Assembly: GCA_022575985.1 (NCBI GenBank)
Contig: JAKSXM010000142.1
Coordinates: forward strand, 2,852,001-2,916,000
Source of the DNA: Anagrus nilaparvatae
Lineage: Eukaryota; Arthropoda; Insecta; Hymenoptera; Mymaridae
Length of the DNA stretch: 64,000 nt
Direction: 5' to 3'
Both the position numbers and the translations under genes were made by a program. This document shows, piece by piece, positions 1 to 13,195 of the stretch (the first letter of the stretch is position 1; each line of letters opens with the position of its first letter). The notes under the pieces were generated by a model that was given only the letters and a program-made list of their open reading frames with translations, made no database searches and was not told the origin of the DNA.

Positions 1-3000
1 TAGAGCTTATAGTGCCAAAAAAAGTTATATCTGAAATTTTGGTAAATGACACCTAATTTAACCCTCGCCTAACCCAATAAATAAAAAAACCAAGCAATAT
101 TTTTAATTAACCGACCATGCCGACAGGCTAATATATATTTTTAACTTGGCCTTCTTTAATTCACAACCAAAAAATAATCTATTAATAATATTATTTTTAA
201 ATTTTAAATAAAATTAATTTTTAATTAAATAACTAATTATATCGATAATATATACTGCTATGATTGATAAATATAAAAAATTTATAAGTATCGTGTATAT
301 GATTCTGAAATTTGTTTTATTTTTAAATCATATATTTTATCGTACAAATTATAAAAAAAAATAATTAATTAATCTCGGATAACTTGTTGCAAATATATAA
401 AATAAACATATAAATATTCAATTAAAAATAAAATTAAATTAAAAAAAAAATTTGATTATTTTTTGAGTGAAATGAAATATTATATATATTTAAGCTGCTT
501 ATGTATAATAAAAAATTTTTTATATGGTTTATTCTTTTGAAATTGGAACAGTTTTCCAAAAATATCATTATTGATGCAAAAGCTCAAAATTTATTGTGTT
601 TCCTAGTGGGTCTTTGAATCTACTTTAAATGGATTTCAGTTAGAATTTTAAGGGAACATTTTGCCCCTAACCATGACTTTTTAGTCTTTAGGATACGGGT
701 TTTGATTTTCAGGTTTTTAGGGTGTTAGCGTGTTACAATTTGCAATCATTTTTTATCAGAGGACGCCATGAAAATAACTACAGAAACCGAAATTAATAAA
801 AGTATACATATTTAAATTTTTTTACTAAAAAAAAGTATAGTTATAGAAGTAAAAATTCTCAAAACATGACCTTTTAGGTATGAACACTTTATTTTGCTTG
901 GGGGCTCGGCTTAGGGATATTTTTTAGCACAAAAATTAGGTCGGTGGAATGCCAGAAAATACTTTAAAAACATGTCATTATAGAAAATTTTTAAATTCAA
1001 TATTATAAATAATTTTTGAACCCTGCATTCACCAGTTCTCATGTCTTACATCAATTGTCAAAGCTCCAAATTACTTGTTTCTCACCTGATTTTTGAATAA
1101 CGTAGTAGTTAACGAGAATTTAGACTTTGTGCCACTCCTGAGTGAAATGAAATTCCGGGGTATCGCTGATTAAATAAACGACCATATATATTTATAATTT
1201 TAATTAGTTTTATAAAAAAAAACTAATAAAATTAAATAAATTAAACATATAAAAAAATTTAATATTTATATATTTTTTTTAAAATGTGCAAGATTATCTA
1301 ATTTTATATATAAAATGCATAATATATATATGCATATATATAATAAATAAATATGTTAGCAAAAAAAAATTTTTTTTTCCAAAAAAAAAAGGATAAAAAA
1401 AAATATATGAATATAAGAAAATAAGGTACGTGCTTGGGAACATATTTGTGACTCGTTCGTTTTTGGTCACGTTCATTGTATAGATACATGTATAACAAAA
1501 ATATCTTTTTTTGCTTTATTTATTCAGTATACAATATAGCTAAAAAAAAAAAAAGGTATTGAGACGTGAGAGAAAGCTTCTGTTGAGCTTTCAAAATTCA
1601 AAGCTAGATTTTAAACTTATAATATGGATTGTATATATTATGCAATATAATGATTATTCATGTATATTTTCGTGTATTTTTAAAATTTTGCAAAATTTTA
1701 GAAATTCAATTTTTTTATGGTGATTCTGGTTTGTAATGCTTTATTTGATGGTGTCTTTTGCAGGGTCTTTTGTGAAGGGTGAAAATAAAATTTTATATAA
1801 GCATTACTAACCTGAATTATTTTAAGGTTTCTGAGCTTTCTAGTGCATGTTTATAACAAATTTTTTGGTCAGATTAGCTATTTTGTTTCATAAATAGTAG
1901 GAAAGAAATCATAACGTTGTAAAAATTGAAAAATTAATTTATCTTGCTAAAATCTTGGCAAAGTTGAAAACACCGGAAAATGCAACATTTTAGAGGCCTG
2001 AAAAAAAACTCTCATAGTATTTTGGCCAGGATTTTGTCCCTGATTTTTTCGTAAAGACCTGAATATTTTAAATTTATTTTCGAGATCGAGTTCGAGATTT
2101 TTCATTACAACATAGACATTTTATTAACTATAGTTTGTAAACTGTAAAGACCTAAAAATACTAAAAATCCATAATTCTTAAAATACAACGATAATAATTA
2201 AAAATTGAATAAAAGTACGTAACAGCATTACTCAGCGTCAAAACACAAAACAAAATAAAAATCCTTATCTCAAAAAGTGCTTCAAAATATTCCATAAAAT
2301 TGATTAAACTCATAATATTTATTTAAATTTTTTATTTTTTTTAAGCACATAAACCCAAAAAAATATTTTTTTTCCAAAAGTTTATAAATATCCTAAATAT
2401 AGTTTATTTTCAACCCTCTGTATTTATAAGGGTAAAAAAATTTTTTTATAGACTTTATACACACATACATATTTATAAATACAACGTTAAGAGTATAGGA
2501 TGAAGAAGAAACCCAGAAGTTTTCTTCTCTAATGATGACATTTAAATGCAGTAGAGAACTCCTTGTTCGACGCCTTTCCTTCTACTTTTTCTTTTTTTTT
2601 GCGGTGGTTTGTCTACATAAAGGGATGAAGTTGCATTTCATATATAGCGCAAAATCGAGATCTACTTTTTTTTTCAAGCAATGAATATTTAATAAAAAAG
2701 AATTTTTTTTTTTTGTTTTATGAAGAAAAAAAATATGGGAAAAATCTTATTTTTTATTAGAAAATTATATTTTATTTATATAATTTTTATATAAAAAAAA
2801 TTTTGTAAAAAAAATATATTTACTTAATTAAAATTGTTATCTAATATTTACATCTATATCAAAAAAAAGTTAGATAAAAAAAATTTAACGATCTCTTAAA
2901 AATGTGAATAAATTAATAAAATTATTATTACTTAATTGCTTGAAAAAAATTTTTTACAATTTTAATTTGATTAAAATTTATAGTAATTATTAGCTTAGCA

Positions 3001-3133
3001 GTTTTAACATGATAAATACTAGACAAAAAAAAATTATTTAATTATTGGATCATTAAAAAACTAAAAATAAATTTGTAATTTTTGATTATTCGTAATAAAA
3101 TTTTAATCAAAGCTTAATATTTTTGTTTTATAG
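1..3133. other. Non-coding AT-rich DNA upstream of PKNOX
   Basis: I see no convincing coding exon here. The stretch is poly-A/poly-T rich, and its short open frames are low-complexity. Promoter or 5' leader sequence for the gene starting at 3418 could lie here. The GC-poor background prevents naming a start site. A slightly less AT-rich patch at about 2500-2660 is the best candidate, but the evidence is weak. Confidence 0.5.
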
Positions 3134-3417
3134 AATCAGCAGCAGCAGAAAAAATAAAAAGCTCGGAGAAGAAAATTGAAACATTTTCAGAACGACTGCT
3201 ACATTGTATAAAAGATCAAGAGATCCCCTTCACCAAAAAGCTTTTCAAATGAACAAAAAGCAAATATTTCGAGTGCCCTAACCTGCACAAAAATAAAGTG
3301 GAAAAGATAATTATAAATACAAATAAAAAAGATAAAATAAATACTTAAACAAGATAGAAAAAGAAAAAAGAAAAAAAAAGGAAGAACGATGAAAGTAGTT
3401 AAGTGAGGAATGATAGG
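3134..3417 (+). other. Probable 5' UTR part of PKNOX coding exon 1
   Basis: A T-rich tract ending in TTTATAG at 3127-3133 looks like a 3' splice site. The following purine-rich leader (AGCAGCAGCAG) runs without a usable ATG frame to the start codon at 3418. The leader may therefore be spliced onto an upstream non-coding exon that I cannot place. Confidence 0.4.
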
Positions 3418-6400
3418 ATGCAAGAGGGTAGTACAGCGGTGGCGCTAGCAATGGTGACCCCTGGTTACGATCAAGACCCTTCCAGTGGGGTAGCCGATTA
3501 TACAAATCATGTTGACCAAGCACAATTTGAAGCAGATAAAAGGGCTGTTTATAAGCATCCTTTATTTCCATTATTAGCATTACTATTTGAAAGATGTGAG
3601 CAAGCAACGCAAAGTTCGGATAATTCGACATCAGAAAGTTTTAACATGGATATACAAGCTTTTGTTCAACATCAAGAGAGAGATAGGAAGCCTTTTCTAA
3701 CGAATGATGCAGAAATCGATGGCCTGGTTAGTTTTTTTGGTTTTGTTTATTTTTGAGAATTTTACCAGATCTAAATAAAATCACTTTTTCAAATACCTCT
3801 ATTAGTTACTGGCTGTCACAATGTTTATTGGATTGCTCATGACGAATTTATGGGTCTTGTCTACGAAAAATTGGCGCTTCGCCCTTAAATTTGTAAAAAT
3901 TTAAAATTCATAGAAAAATAGTCCATTTTAGGAGTAGTTTTTGCAAATTTAAGGGTAAAGCACCAATTTTTCATTAACAGGACCTTAAAATTTGTGATCA
4001 GTGACTCAAAAAACCTAGACATACAAAATCTGAACATTTCCCCTTTTTTGGGGTATTTTCTAAATTTAAGGGTGAAGCGCCAATTTCTTGTACACAGGAC
4101 ACTGAAATTTGTAATCAGCGACCCAAAAATCTATATAACCAACTCTAAATACCTTGAATCGTACATTAACTGTAGTATTAGATCTGTTTTATAATCTTGA
4201 AAAGTCATTTCATTTGTGAGAAAAATCTTTATAAAAAATTCTTTTAAGCATGCATCGTTAAACACTTCCATGTGAACCTTTGCTCTCAATCAGAAAAACA
4301 GTTTATTTACTTCCCTTGAAACTGATTCCCGATTTTAATCAACTTATTTTCCCTAATTTTGACCTAATTTTTAAACTAATTTTTTAATAATAATAGGATA
4401 TTACGATCCTAGGGCAGAAAAATAAAGAATGGCCAAAATCGCACATACCTTCAAATTACCTTCCGAGGCGAAGCCGAGGATGGTAAACTGCGATTTCGGT
4501 CATTTTCTGTTTATGGCCGAGGGTCGTATAAAATTTTTCTGCGACTGTGACGAGAAAATACATACTTTCCGGACGCAGTACAGAAATATATATAATTTGA
4601 AATATTTGAGACCAAAAGTCTTTCTATACATTTTTGAGGTCAAAAAAGGGTATTTGATATTAAGAGAAATTAAAACAACTTAATATTACATGAAATTGAT
4701 CTGAGCATCAAATTCACAATCAAAATGAAGTTTAAAAAAATATAATCATTTAAATAATGGATGAATTTGATAAAGATTGTGATAAGAAAAGGTAATTTAT
4801 AAATGAATTTTACAAATATTTTAAATAAAATCGAGCATAAAATTCAATAAAATTATTAATTAATCCAAATATAAAAAATTTTTTCACACAATGTGCAAAA
4901 AACGAAAAAATTAAAATTTTTATGAAAAGTAATAAATTTTTTTGTAAATATAAAAAATTTACAGTCCATTTATATTCAATAAACTTTTTAATACTTTGAA
5001 GAAAAACTTTTATAATCTAGAAAAATAAAAAAAAAACTTCAGATTAAATCAATAAAATCAAAGTTAAGAAAAAAAAAATAAGCCAAGGTTACAATATTTT
5101 TTAAATATTTTAATAAATTAAATAAATTTATTATTTTTGAATAATTCATTTTTCTAAGTTATCGAGTCGTTGGTTCATATGCTGAAATTTTTTGGGTTTT
5201 TGGTTCAATTTTTGATGCAGGTTCTGTTTATTATTAGTTTTAAAAAAATTTCAATTATAGGCATCAATTTATTTGCCAGTCCACTTAATTTTCCGACGTG
5301 AAAACCCCTATTTTTCCTAAATTTCATAAACAACCACCCTTTCCTAAAAAAAGTAATTTTATATTTAATTGAATAACTAGAAACGAAGAAAACCAGAGTC
5401 TTGAAAATTCTAAAAAATAAATAATACTACAATTACTTGAATAATTAAGTGTTACAAGAAAACAATTAAAATGGTGAAATTAAAATAATTAAATATTTTT
5501 TTAAATCTACAGATGATCAAGGCAATCCAGGTTTTAAGAATACATTTATTAGAATTGGAAAAAGTTCAAGATTTATGTAAAGATTTTTGCAACCGGTATA
5601 TAACATGTTTAAAAGGAAAAATGCAAAGTGAAAATTTATTAAGAAGTGATTATGGTCATCATGGACATGACATGGCACCATCCAGTGGTAGTAATGGAAG
5701 TAGTCCCTTACAGGTAAGATGATTTTTCATTTTTTTAAATTTTTCTAAGCTTGCTTTTATTCAGATCCTTTATTTTCCTGTCTTTAAATCTTTCTTCCTT
5801 ACAATCTTTTTCATACTTCAATTCTATTCACGAGGGAAAAAAATTGTTTAATTGCTTGAAATTTGCAATTTTATAATTTTTTTTTCTCTTTTATTTTCCT
5901 GCAATCTATAAAATTTGGCGATATTCTAGGTTGTAAATTCGGTGGTAATTTTTTCTTTTTTTAATTAAGAAACTTTGTTTTTTATTGCATTTTAACGATC
6001 TAAAGTCATTTTTAAAATTAAAATCCCGATTTTTTTTCTCGAAATTCAGTATATTAAATTATGATTCTAAAATTTTCTTTTTAAATTCAATACTTTTTCG
6101 TCCCTGGAAAAAATTTAATCAAACAAAATCTCAACATTGTAATTTTAGACTAAAATATTTCTGATTAAAAATTTATTTGATTAAAAAAAAAAAGTTTTTT
6201 ATATCATCTATAAAATTTATATTTCTATTAACACTTCAATCTCTTACACTAACACAATTATCAAAACAATCGTAGTTAGAAAAAATACTAAAAATAAAAA
6301 TAATAATAACTTTTATACATCTAAAAAAGCCTTTATATTTCGCCAATTTTTTCCTCAAAGTCCAAAAAGTAGGTGTCCTTAAAGTACAAAGAGGTACGTT

Positions 6401-9400
6401 ATACATTTTATACATAATGTATAAAAATGTATGTATATGAAAAGTTTACAAGTGACTCGGTTTTATATTTTATACAAGAAAATAGATGAAAAAAAAGTTA
6501 AGAACGACGAAACCCCAGACGAAAAGGATATCTATAACGTTTTTCGAGCGAAAGAGAATTTCTGAAAATTGTCATTCCCTTGAGTTTTGGCATCGAAACA
6601 TCTGAATAAGTTTTTTTTTTTTTTTAACTTTTTCTTATATAGAAGTATTTTATATTATGTATATGGGCGATTCTCGGGCGATTCTGTGTAGCAATTTTAA
6701 ATTTTTATGAATTTTTTGGAATAATTAAAAGTAGAGCGAAATGTATGTAGGCAACGTTTCGGCCAATTTATTTGGGCATCTTTAGGTGGTTACTGAATAA
6801 GTATTTTTTTTTTTTCATATAATTTGTTCCCCTTCAGATATATACCCTAAAAATTTTTCTCTGGCGCGACCAATTAACAGCCGCTTGGTTTTTCTCTTCG
6901 GAAATGGGATGAAAAATAAATTTTTGTGTTTTTAAAGATACATAAAAACAGGCAAAAAGACGCTTTTTTCAGATTTTAAAGTCAGATTTCCAATATTATT
7001 GGCCAGTTATTGGCTTCTGTAAGGCAAAAAACCAAGCAACTATGAATTGTTCGCACCGGCGAATAAGGGTTACTATAATTAATTTAAAATTTTATTTGGA
7101 GTTCATTTTAAATTACACGGGCTAAAATAAAATTTTAAATTTTAATATTTTGACAACTTTATTTCTACAGTCATTTTGATGAATATAAATGATTCTTTTC
7201 TGTTATTTATTATCTGGAAAAAGTATCGTGTATCTATAGTTTCATAGAGAGTTTCGTTTCATTATGACAGAATATTTTTCGATATCCCAAAATTACTATT
7301 TAACCATCTTAAAATAAAAAATAATTATAATTATGTTAATTTTTTCAATGAAATTCTTTGTTTTTTTCAAATAAAGAGAGGGATTCAATTAAAATCTAAA
7401 GAAATTTTGATCTGTTTGGCCCGTTTTTATGAAATAGATTACAGAAAAATATATATTGCAAAAAAAAAATAATAAAGGAAAAAAGTGTTTCCAAAAAATT
7501 GAAAATCGGTTATTTATTTATGTAAATAAACAAAATATAAAAGTCTAAGTATTAAAATAATTTTAAAAAAATGTTTAATTAATAAATTAATTAAAATACG
7601 CAATTATTTGAGAAAAGAATATTGAATTTGTATTTTAAATTTTGTAAGATATATTGCAAGTAGATAAAGGACAAGATTAGTCAGACAGGTTATATTTTAT
7701 TTACATTATTATTTAAAGTTAACAGGTTAAAAAATAAAAATAATTAAAATTAATTTAATAAATGATTTTATCAAAAGAATAAAAATAATAATGTTGCCTC
7801 GAATAAAAAAAATAAGACAAGATTATGTCACAAACGTACCTCTTGTAAGTTACTTTTAAATTACCAGCCCTTGCCCTTGCTATATGACAGCTAGCTGCAA
7901 CATATATTTGCCAGGTGCTGTCATCTACAGGCAATGATGTTGAATCGGGAGCTAACGGATTCCGAGTGAGCAGAGTTGACATCCCATCCGAGAACGGTAC
8001 AGGCCAATATCATCATTTACAACAGCAGCCGCATCATCGGTTGTCTCCTACTGGTTCTTGTTCCTCATCTTCTGGACACTACCATAATAATCATCATTCG
8101 TTATATGCCAGTGGAAGCCATCAACAGGAAGATTCGTCATCACCACCAACGTTACTTGGAAGTACACCTCTTTCCCAAATTGGAGTTCCTTCGTGTGCCC
8201 CTGTCAACGAGTTCCTTGGACAAGGTTAGAGATGACAAGAGTGTGTTGACTTCAAGATCTTCTACTAATCTTTATTCTTAATTCTTTAAAACAAAATTAT
8301 TTTAAAAATTCAAATGATTCGTTTTATGTTAAACAATTTTTTAGTTACCTGATATAAGTACAATTCAAATAGTAAAATCAGGGGCAGTTTTTTTAAACTT
8401 TATATTTATGCTGTTGACCAAAAATAGTATAATATTTTTTTGAAAAAAAAACAAGTTTTCCAGTGGCCGGAAATGCGCGATTTTTTGCTGTTGTGCATTG
8501 TTTTCCATTGACCCTCGTCTGTAAAAAAAGAATGCCCAAAACTGCAGTTTTATCTTGAGTTTTACTTTACTTTACGTGCGAGTTGGGCCATTCTTTACAT
8601 TTCTGGACAAGGGTATATAAGGGCATGTATAACATTTTTTTTCGCACAGCAGCTGAGAAATACGCTGTTTTTTGGCCGACAAGAAAAATAGTACATTACG
8701 ACCCGTGACAATAGAAAATTAGAATGGCCCAAATCGCATATAAATTACTGCGTTTTGGGGACATACATTTTTTATGGACAAAGGTTGTAAATGATTTTTC
8801 CTTGGCAGTGGCAACAAAATTAATTTTACTTTGAATGGTCCAAATATTTCCAATAAAATTTTTAATGATATTTTTGAAAAAAATTCGCAAAAAATAAGAA
8901 TCATTGCAATTTTTTTAAGTAATTGGTAAAAATAATTTTTAATACTAACATTTTCTTGATAATGTCTTTTATTTATAGTAATTTTTCAATTAACCAAAAG
9001 TTTCTTTAAAATTATTTCCTAATTTTCCTTTTCCTGGTTCATTTTAAGATTCAATGAGTTCATTAAATAGAATATATGTTGAAGAAGCTAGCTACTGGGG
9101 ATTGCTACCAATGCAAGGTCGATATCCTGCATTTGAATTTGTTGGTGTTCCTGGATCTTATAATAAACAATATTTTGGTACATTATCGATTCCTATAATT
9201 ATAGTCCTTTATCCTTAAATTCCTGTAAAACAACAAATTATAAGTAATATCTAATAAAAATTTCTGTTTGATTACTTTTTTCAATTTTAAATTTATATAA
9301 CTTTATCTCAAACATTCCATAAAATATTGTCATTTTAGGATCACCATCTTCTATGCTAAGTGATGAAGATGATGATGGTGGATCTGGATTTGCTCATAGT

Positions 9401-9893
9401 GGATCATTAGATGGAGAACCTAGAAAAAAACAAAAACGAGGTATTCTTCCAAAACAAGCAACTAATATAATGAGGACCTGGCTTTTCCAGCATCTTGTTG
9501 TAAGTTTAATAAAAGCTTACATTAAATTTCAGTTTATTAAATTTAATTATTTTCTCATAGCATCCTTATCCAACTGAAGATGAAAAACGTCAAATAGCAA
9601 CTGAAACTAATTTAACTCTTCTTCAAGTAAATAACTGGTTTATTAATGCAAGACGAAGGATTCTCCAGCCAATGCTTGATGGGGCTAGTAGTAATTCAAC
9701 TGCAGAAGTATCAATGCAACAAAATCAGCTTGCAAAACAACAAAAATCATCAAATCCACATAATTCTCTAAATTCAAAACAAGATGATTATTGGCAGTCT
9801 GAAGACTCTAGAAGTGATTCAATTACAAGTGATAATGAAATATCAAATGCCCTTATCAAAAGTCCTGTTGAAAGTGATGATGAATTACACTGA
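3418..9893 (+). CDS. PKNOX: PKNOX/PREP-family TALE homeobox transcription factor
   Basis: Partner of Pbx/Extradenticle in nuclear DNA-binding complexes. Exons: 3418-3726, 5513-5713, 7915-8224, (optional 9049-9177), 9339-9499, 9561-9893; phases join to 437 aa without the optional exon. Residues 42-150 form the bipartite MEIS/PREP domain ([18 protein letters not shown], then [17 protein letters not shown]). A His/Ser-rich linker follows. The homeodomain runs from about 303 to 362, with the TALE PYP at 329-331 and [14 protein letters not shown] at its end. The LQPML ending, the KRGILPK start and [11 protein letters not shown] at the N-terminus match vertebrate PREP/PKNOX rather than MEIS/homothorax. 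The GTG at 3403 precedes an in-frame ATG at 3418, which I chose as the start. An acidic DEDDD patch lies before the homeodomain, and the C-terminus is Ser/Asp/Glu-rich. Introns 1, 2 and 3 hold inverted-repeat elements. Confidence 0.93.
3841..4137. repeat. Inverted plus direct repeat element in PKNOX intron 1
   Basis: A segment with the core AAATTTAAGGGTGAAGCGCC occurs twice in direct orientation (from about 3945 and about 4062, period about 117 bp). It occurs once inverted (3841-3892, reading GGCGCTTCGCCCTTAAATTT). The outermost copies make terminal inverted repeats of about 50 bp, so it resembles a small non-autonomous DNA element with an internal duplication. An 66-aa open frame inside it is a by-product of the repeat. 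Confidence 0.7.
4398..4570 (+). repeat. Dispersed repeat family R1, copy A (one end only)
   Basis: Shares AAGAATGGCCAAAATCGCAC and the block GAGGATGGTAAACTGCGATT...GGGTCGTATAAAATTTTTCTGCGA with copies at about 8465-8865, 42300-42480 and 55480-55815. The flank resembles TATTACGACCCTAGGCCAGA, as in the other copies. Only the left half is recognisable here; the matching inverted end seen in copy D is missing, so this copy looks truncated. Confidence 0.75.
6852..7070. repeat. Short inverted-repeat (MITE-like) element in PKNOX intron 2
   Basis: The left end (6860-6895, GGCGCGACCAATTAACAG then GCTTGGTTTTTC) is mirrored imperfectly at the right end (7023-7066, GCAAAAAACCAAGC then AATTGTTCGCACCGGCG). 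The arms are about 45 bp and diverged. No coding sequence is present. I could not see a clear target-site duplication. Confidence 0.55.
8465..8865. repeat. Dispersed repeat family R1, copy B (compound)
   Basis: Contains family R1 twice. The part at about 8525-8600 is itself palindromic: AAAGAATGCCC at one side and GGGCCATTCTTT at the other. A second direct copy starts at about 8680 (GTACATTACGACCCGTG, then AGAATGGCCCAAATCGCAT). It lies in the intron just upstream of the optional PKNOX exon. Confidence 0.65.
9049..9177 (+). other. PKNOX: Candidate phase-1 cassette exon of PKNOX (43 codons)
   Basis: TTTTAAG at 9048 and GGTACATT at 9177/9178 bracket a 129-bp segment that is open in the frame imposed by exon 3. 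Its phase at both ends is 1, so it can be included or skipped without disturbing the homeodomain frame. The encoded 43 residues (including [12 protein letters not shown] and [14 protein letters not shown]) do not match anything I know in PREP or MEIS proteins. The donor (GGTACATT) is weak. It could be a real alternative exon or a chance open stretch. Confidence 0.45.
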
Positions 9894-12800
9894 CCTCAAT
9901 TTAGTGATTTTATTAATAATGATGATAATAATAATGATAAAAAAACGAACTAATTGTTACTGTTCTCCACTCAATGTACCTTATTACCTATGTACTGCTA
10001 TTAAAAAGGTATTGAGTATAGTTTCTCTGCTTTAACTGTCAAATACGTAATTATATATAATAAAAATTATCAGGGATTTATTACTAAAAAAATTTGCTAG
10101 AAAATAATTATAAAAAATGTTGGAAAGATTAAAAAAAAATTCATGCTTTTGAAAAAAAAAATATTAAGCTTTTTTTATATGATAATTATTATTATTGGCT
10201 GTAAATTTCAATAAGACTTTAATGATTGTAACTATCTTAAACCTATAAAAGTGATATCGTTATTAAGTGAGAGAATGAATATAATATTTTGATTGAATGT
10301 CGAAAAACAATATTTGATTTTATATAGAATAATTTTTACAATATATTTTTTTATTTTATATTGTGCAATAAAATATTATCAGAAATGTAGTTAATAAAAT
10401 AGAATTTAATTAAAATTGAGTTTTTTGAGTAGTGTTTTAACTGAGAATATTTGAGTAAAAAATTTTTAAATTTTATTTTAAAGCATAATATTTATTAAGT
10501 ATTATTGAATCTTTATGCAATAATTGAGTCACAATAGATCTCACATTTTTACTGTCATTAAAACAGAATATTATATTTTAATTAATGAATTTATTAATTG
10601 TTATAGGACTGAAATGTTTTTTTTTTAATTTTTATCATTTTATATGGTAAAATAACTGTTTAAGCCCTTTTTTAGTTATAAATGTTAAAATCTCAGGAAA
10701 TATTTGTTAGTTTTTTTTTCCTTCTCTAATAACTATAAGGTATATTTTATGTTCATTGAACACTAACTAAAATTTTTAGCAAGAATATTTTTTTTTTTTT
10801 TGATGATTTATCCAAAAATAAAAATTTATTCTCAGTTAAATACATTTTTTCATTCTTAAAATTTAGTTTACATATTTAAGCTCTGTTAAAAAATAAAAAT
10901 AAACATTTTTTCAACAAGTTTAGGCAGTTACTAATTAGTTTATAAGAAATAAAGTTTGAAATTTGAGCGAAAATAATAAGCAATGATTACTTTCAAAAAT
11001 ATAAAAACTAAAAGCTCAAAATAAGTATATTTTACTGTGCCATTTTATAAATATTAAAAAAGGTGGCTACTTCCACTTTATACGATAGTCTTTGTACTGT
11101 CCCTCCATAAGTTTAAAACTTAAAAAAAAAATGGTTACTAAAATGCATTAATATATATATATTTTTTAAGTCTAAATGTCGTGTTATGCATGCTCCTTGA
11201 AAATTTCATGATAATTTATATGAATATATGAATTAAGATGTTACTTATCTAAAAAAATTGAAACTATTTTTCCGTCTTTATTCCGAGCAGAAATCAAATT
11301 GGCACTAAATTGGTATACCTCTCTTGGGCCAGGTAAGGATTTCAAGGATCCTGAAAACCTCTTTGTGACATGCCACTTTAGCAATTTGATTTTTATTCAA
11401 ATGTAGCTGGACAGCTGTTCCTTTAACTAAAAAGATTAAATTCTGACAGTTTTGAAAAATAAGATCAATTTTTAATAGGATCAGAATTATTTGGCATTAT
11501 TTAAAAGTAATATCAGGATTTTGTGTTTTTGTTAAAGGTATACTGAAAGGATGAATCGAATTCACTTATACAAAGTAATAATATTTTTTTAGATAAGTTG
11601 TAGCTTAATATATATTTATATATTTATTATTTTGGTGCAATGCTGTAAATAATTAAAATACTTTCTACTATAATTATAGTCGTACTAAATTGTTATATTG
11701 TAATTCTTTAATTATAGAAAATAAGGTCTTAAAAAAAAATGGCTGTAGTACTAAATTATATTTAAATTATAAAATCCCAAAAATCAAAACTTATGAAGAG
11801 ATAAAATTTAACGTTTTTTTTTTTTTTATTTATTTTGGTAGACTACTAAAGGAAATAATTTTTTTTTCATGTATTGCAATTCAAATTTAATGAAAATCAA
11901 CAAAAAAATGTAGTTCACAAATTTTAAAAACTGATTTATTTAAAAAATGTTAAAATGGGATATTTTTACTTGAATATTAAATTAAAAATCTAAATTAAGA
12001 GAAAACAATTATAGGATTTAATAAATATAAATTTAAGGCTAAAAAAACCATGTATACGTATGTGCTGCGGCACCTGACAACTGTGATAGTTCGGTGGGCG
12101 GTGCCCAGCCTCCATATAATAAGGATAAATAATTAACAATATGCATTTTAATTCAAATAATAAAATTTATGATAGTTCACTTCCTGATTTTTTCAAACGT
12201 AACTAAAATATTTTGATATTTTTTAAAATACTATAACTGTTACTAAATTTATTGAATATCCATTTTCAAGTGATATTTATTTTTTGTAAAATAAATCTAG
12301 TTATTCCATTATTATTATAAGAAAAACAAATATTTATCTATTAACTTTCTTTGTGCATAATACCTATATTATACATATAAAAGCATTTTAAATAAAAAAA
12401 AAAATAGATTTACTTATTAGATCTAAGATATTCATAATTTTATGTATTTATAACTTTATGAAAGCAAAATTTTTAGAATTTCAGTGGAGAAAAAATTTTA
12501 ATGAAAATTTTTTTATTTAAAAAAAAAATATGGACTTTATTCCATTGTATCTCATGTAAATCTATGCCATTTAAAAATTAAAAAATTTTTTATATTAGTA
12601 AATAAATATGCCACTATGCTTGCAAATTATATTGTTTTAATTATATTTAAGCCCTCTATTTTCATATTTGCCCAGTTTTAAATGCAACTGGACTGAGCAA
12701 AAAAAAAGAAGAAAAATAATATAAAATAAAATAGAAAGAAATTTTTATAAAATCACATAACTTGAAAAACCTTTTTTGAACTTTAATTTTTAAAAACTTG

Positions 12801-13195
12801 TTTCAGTTATATTTGAAATCAATCATTAATAAAACAAAATATAATATTAAAATAATAACTATTTTATTAATAAAAATACTTAGACGTATTAAGTTATTTA
12901 ATGTTTAGCAAAAAATTACATAGTTTTTTATTGTACAAATTAATATATTAAAATTATGTTTTTATACAATTAAATTTATTATACATTATAACGATTTATA
13001 ATACAGAAATGCATTCAGTATAAAGAACCCAGATTAAAATACACTTTTTTTCAGTTCTAGATTACAACACAATTTAAAATGTTACCTATTTGAAATAATA
13101 GTTGCAGATTAAAGTTTATAACTCTGCGGTTCTATGAAAAGTTAAATTTAATTAAAATCAAAGAATCTTTTATTGAATATTATAACTCAAAAAAA
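9894..13195. other. PKNOX 3' UTR and intergenic DNA
   Basis: AT-rich sequence without a credible coding exon. A canonical AATAAA at 10367-10372 lies about 470 bp after the PKNOX stop and is a likely cleavage signal. A small GC-richer island at about 12060-12115 (GTGCTGCGGCACC, GGGCGGTGCCC) stands out from its surroundings but has no cloverleaf or other fold I can name. The nicastrin 3' UTR must lie in the right-hand part. Confidence 0.6.
10367..10372 (+). terminator. Likely PKNOX polyadenylation signal
   Basis: Canonical AATAAA hexamer in the AT-rich 3' flank of PKNOX. In such AT-rich DNA chance hexamers are common, so this is only the best-placed candidate. Confidence 0.35.

Noticed and set aside
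1294..1498. Two overlapping - strand open frames rich in Phe/Tyr
   Set aside because: They come from poly-A/T runs; no start context, domain or splice site.
4429..4683. 84-codon open frame as a gene
   Set aside because: It lies within a dispersed repeat copy; related frames in the other copies lack a conserved ATG. Kept only as a low-ranked finding.
3418..9893. Homothorax/MEIS identity for the TALE gene
   Set aside because: The homeodomain ending LQPML, the KRGILPK start and the N-terminal [11 protein letters not shown] segment match PREP/PKNOX; MEIS/hth has VQPMI and GIFPK.
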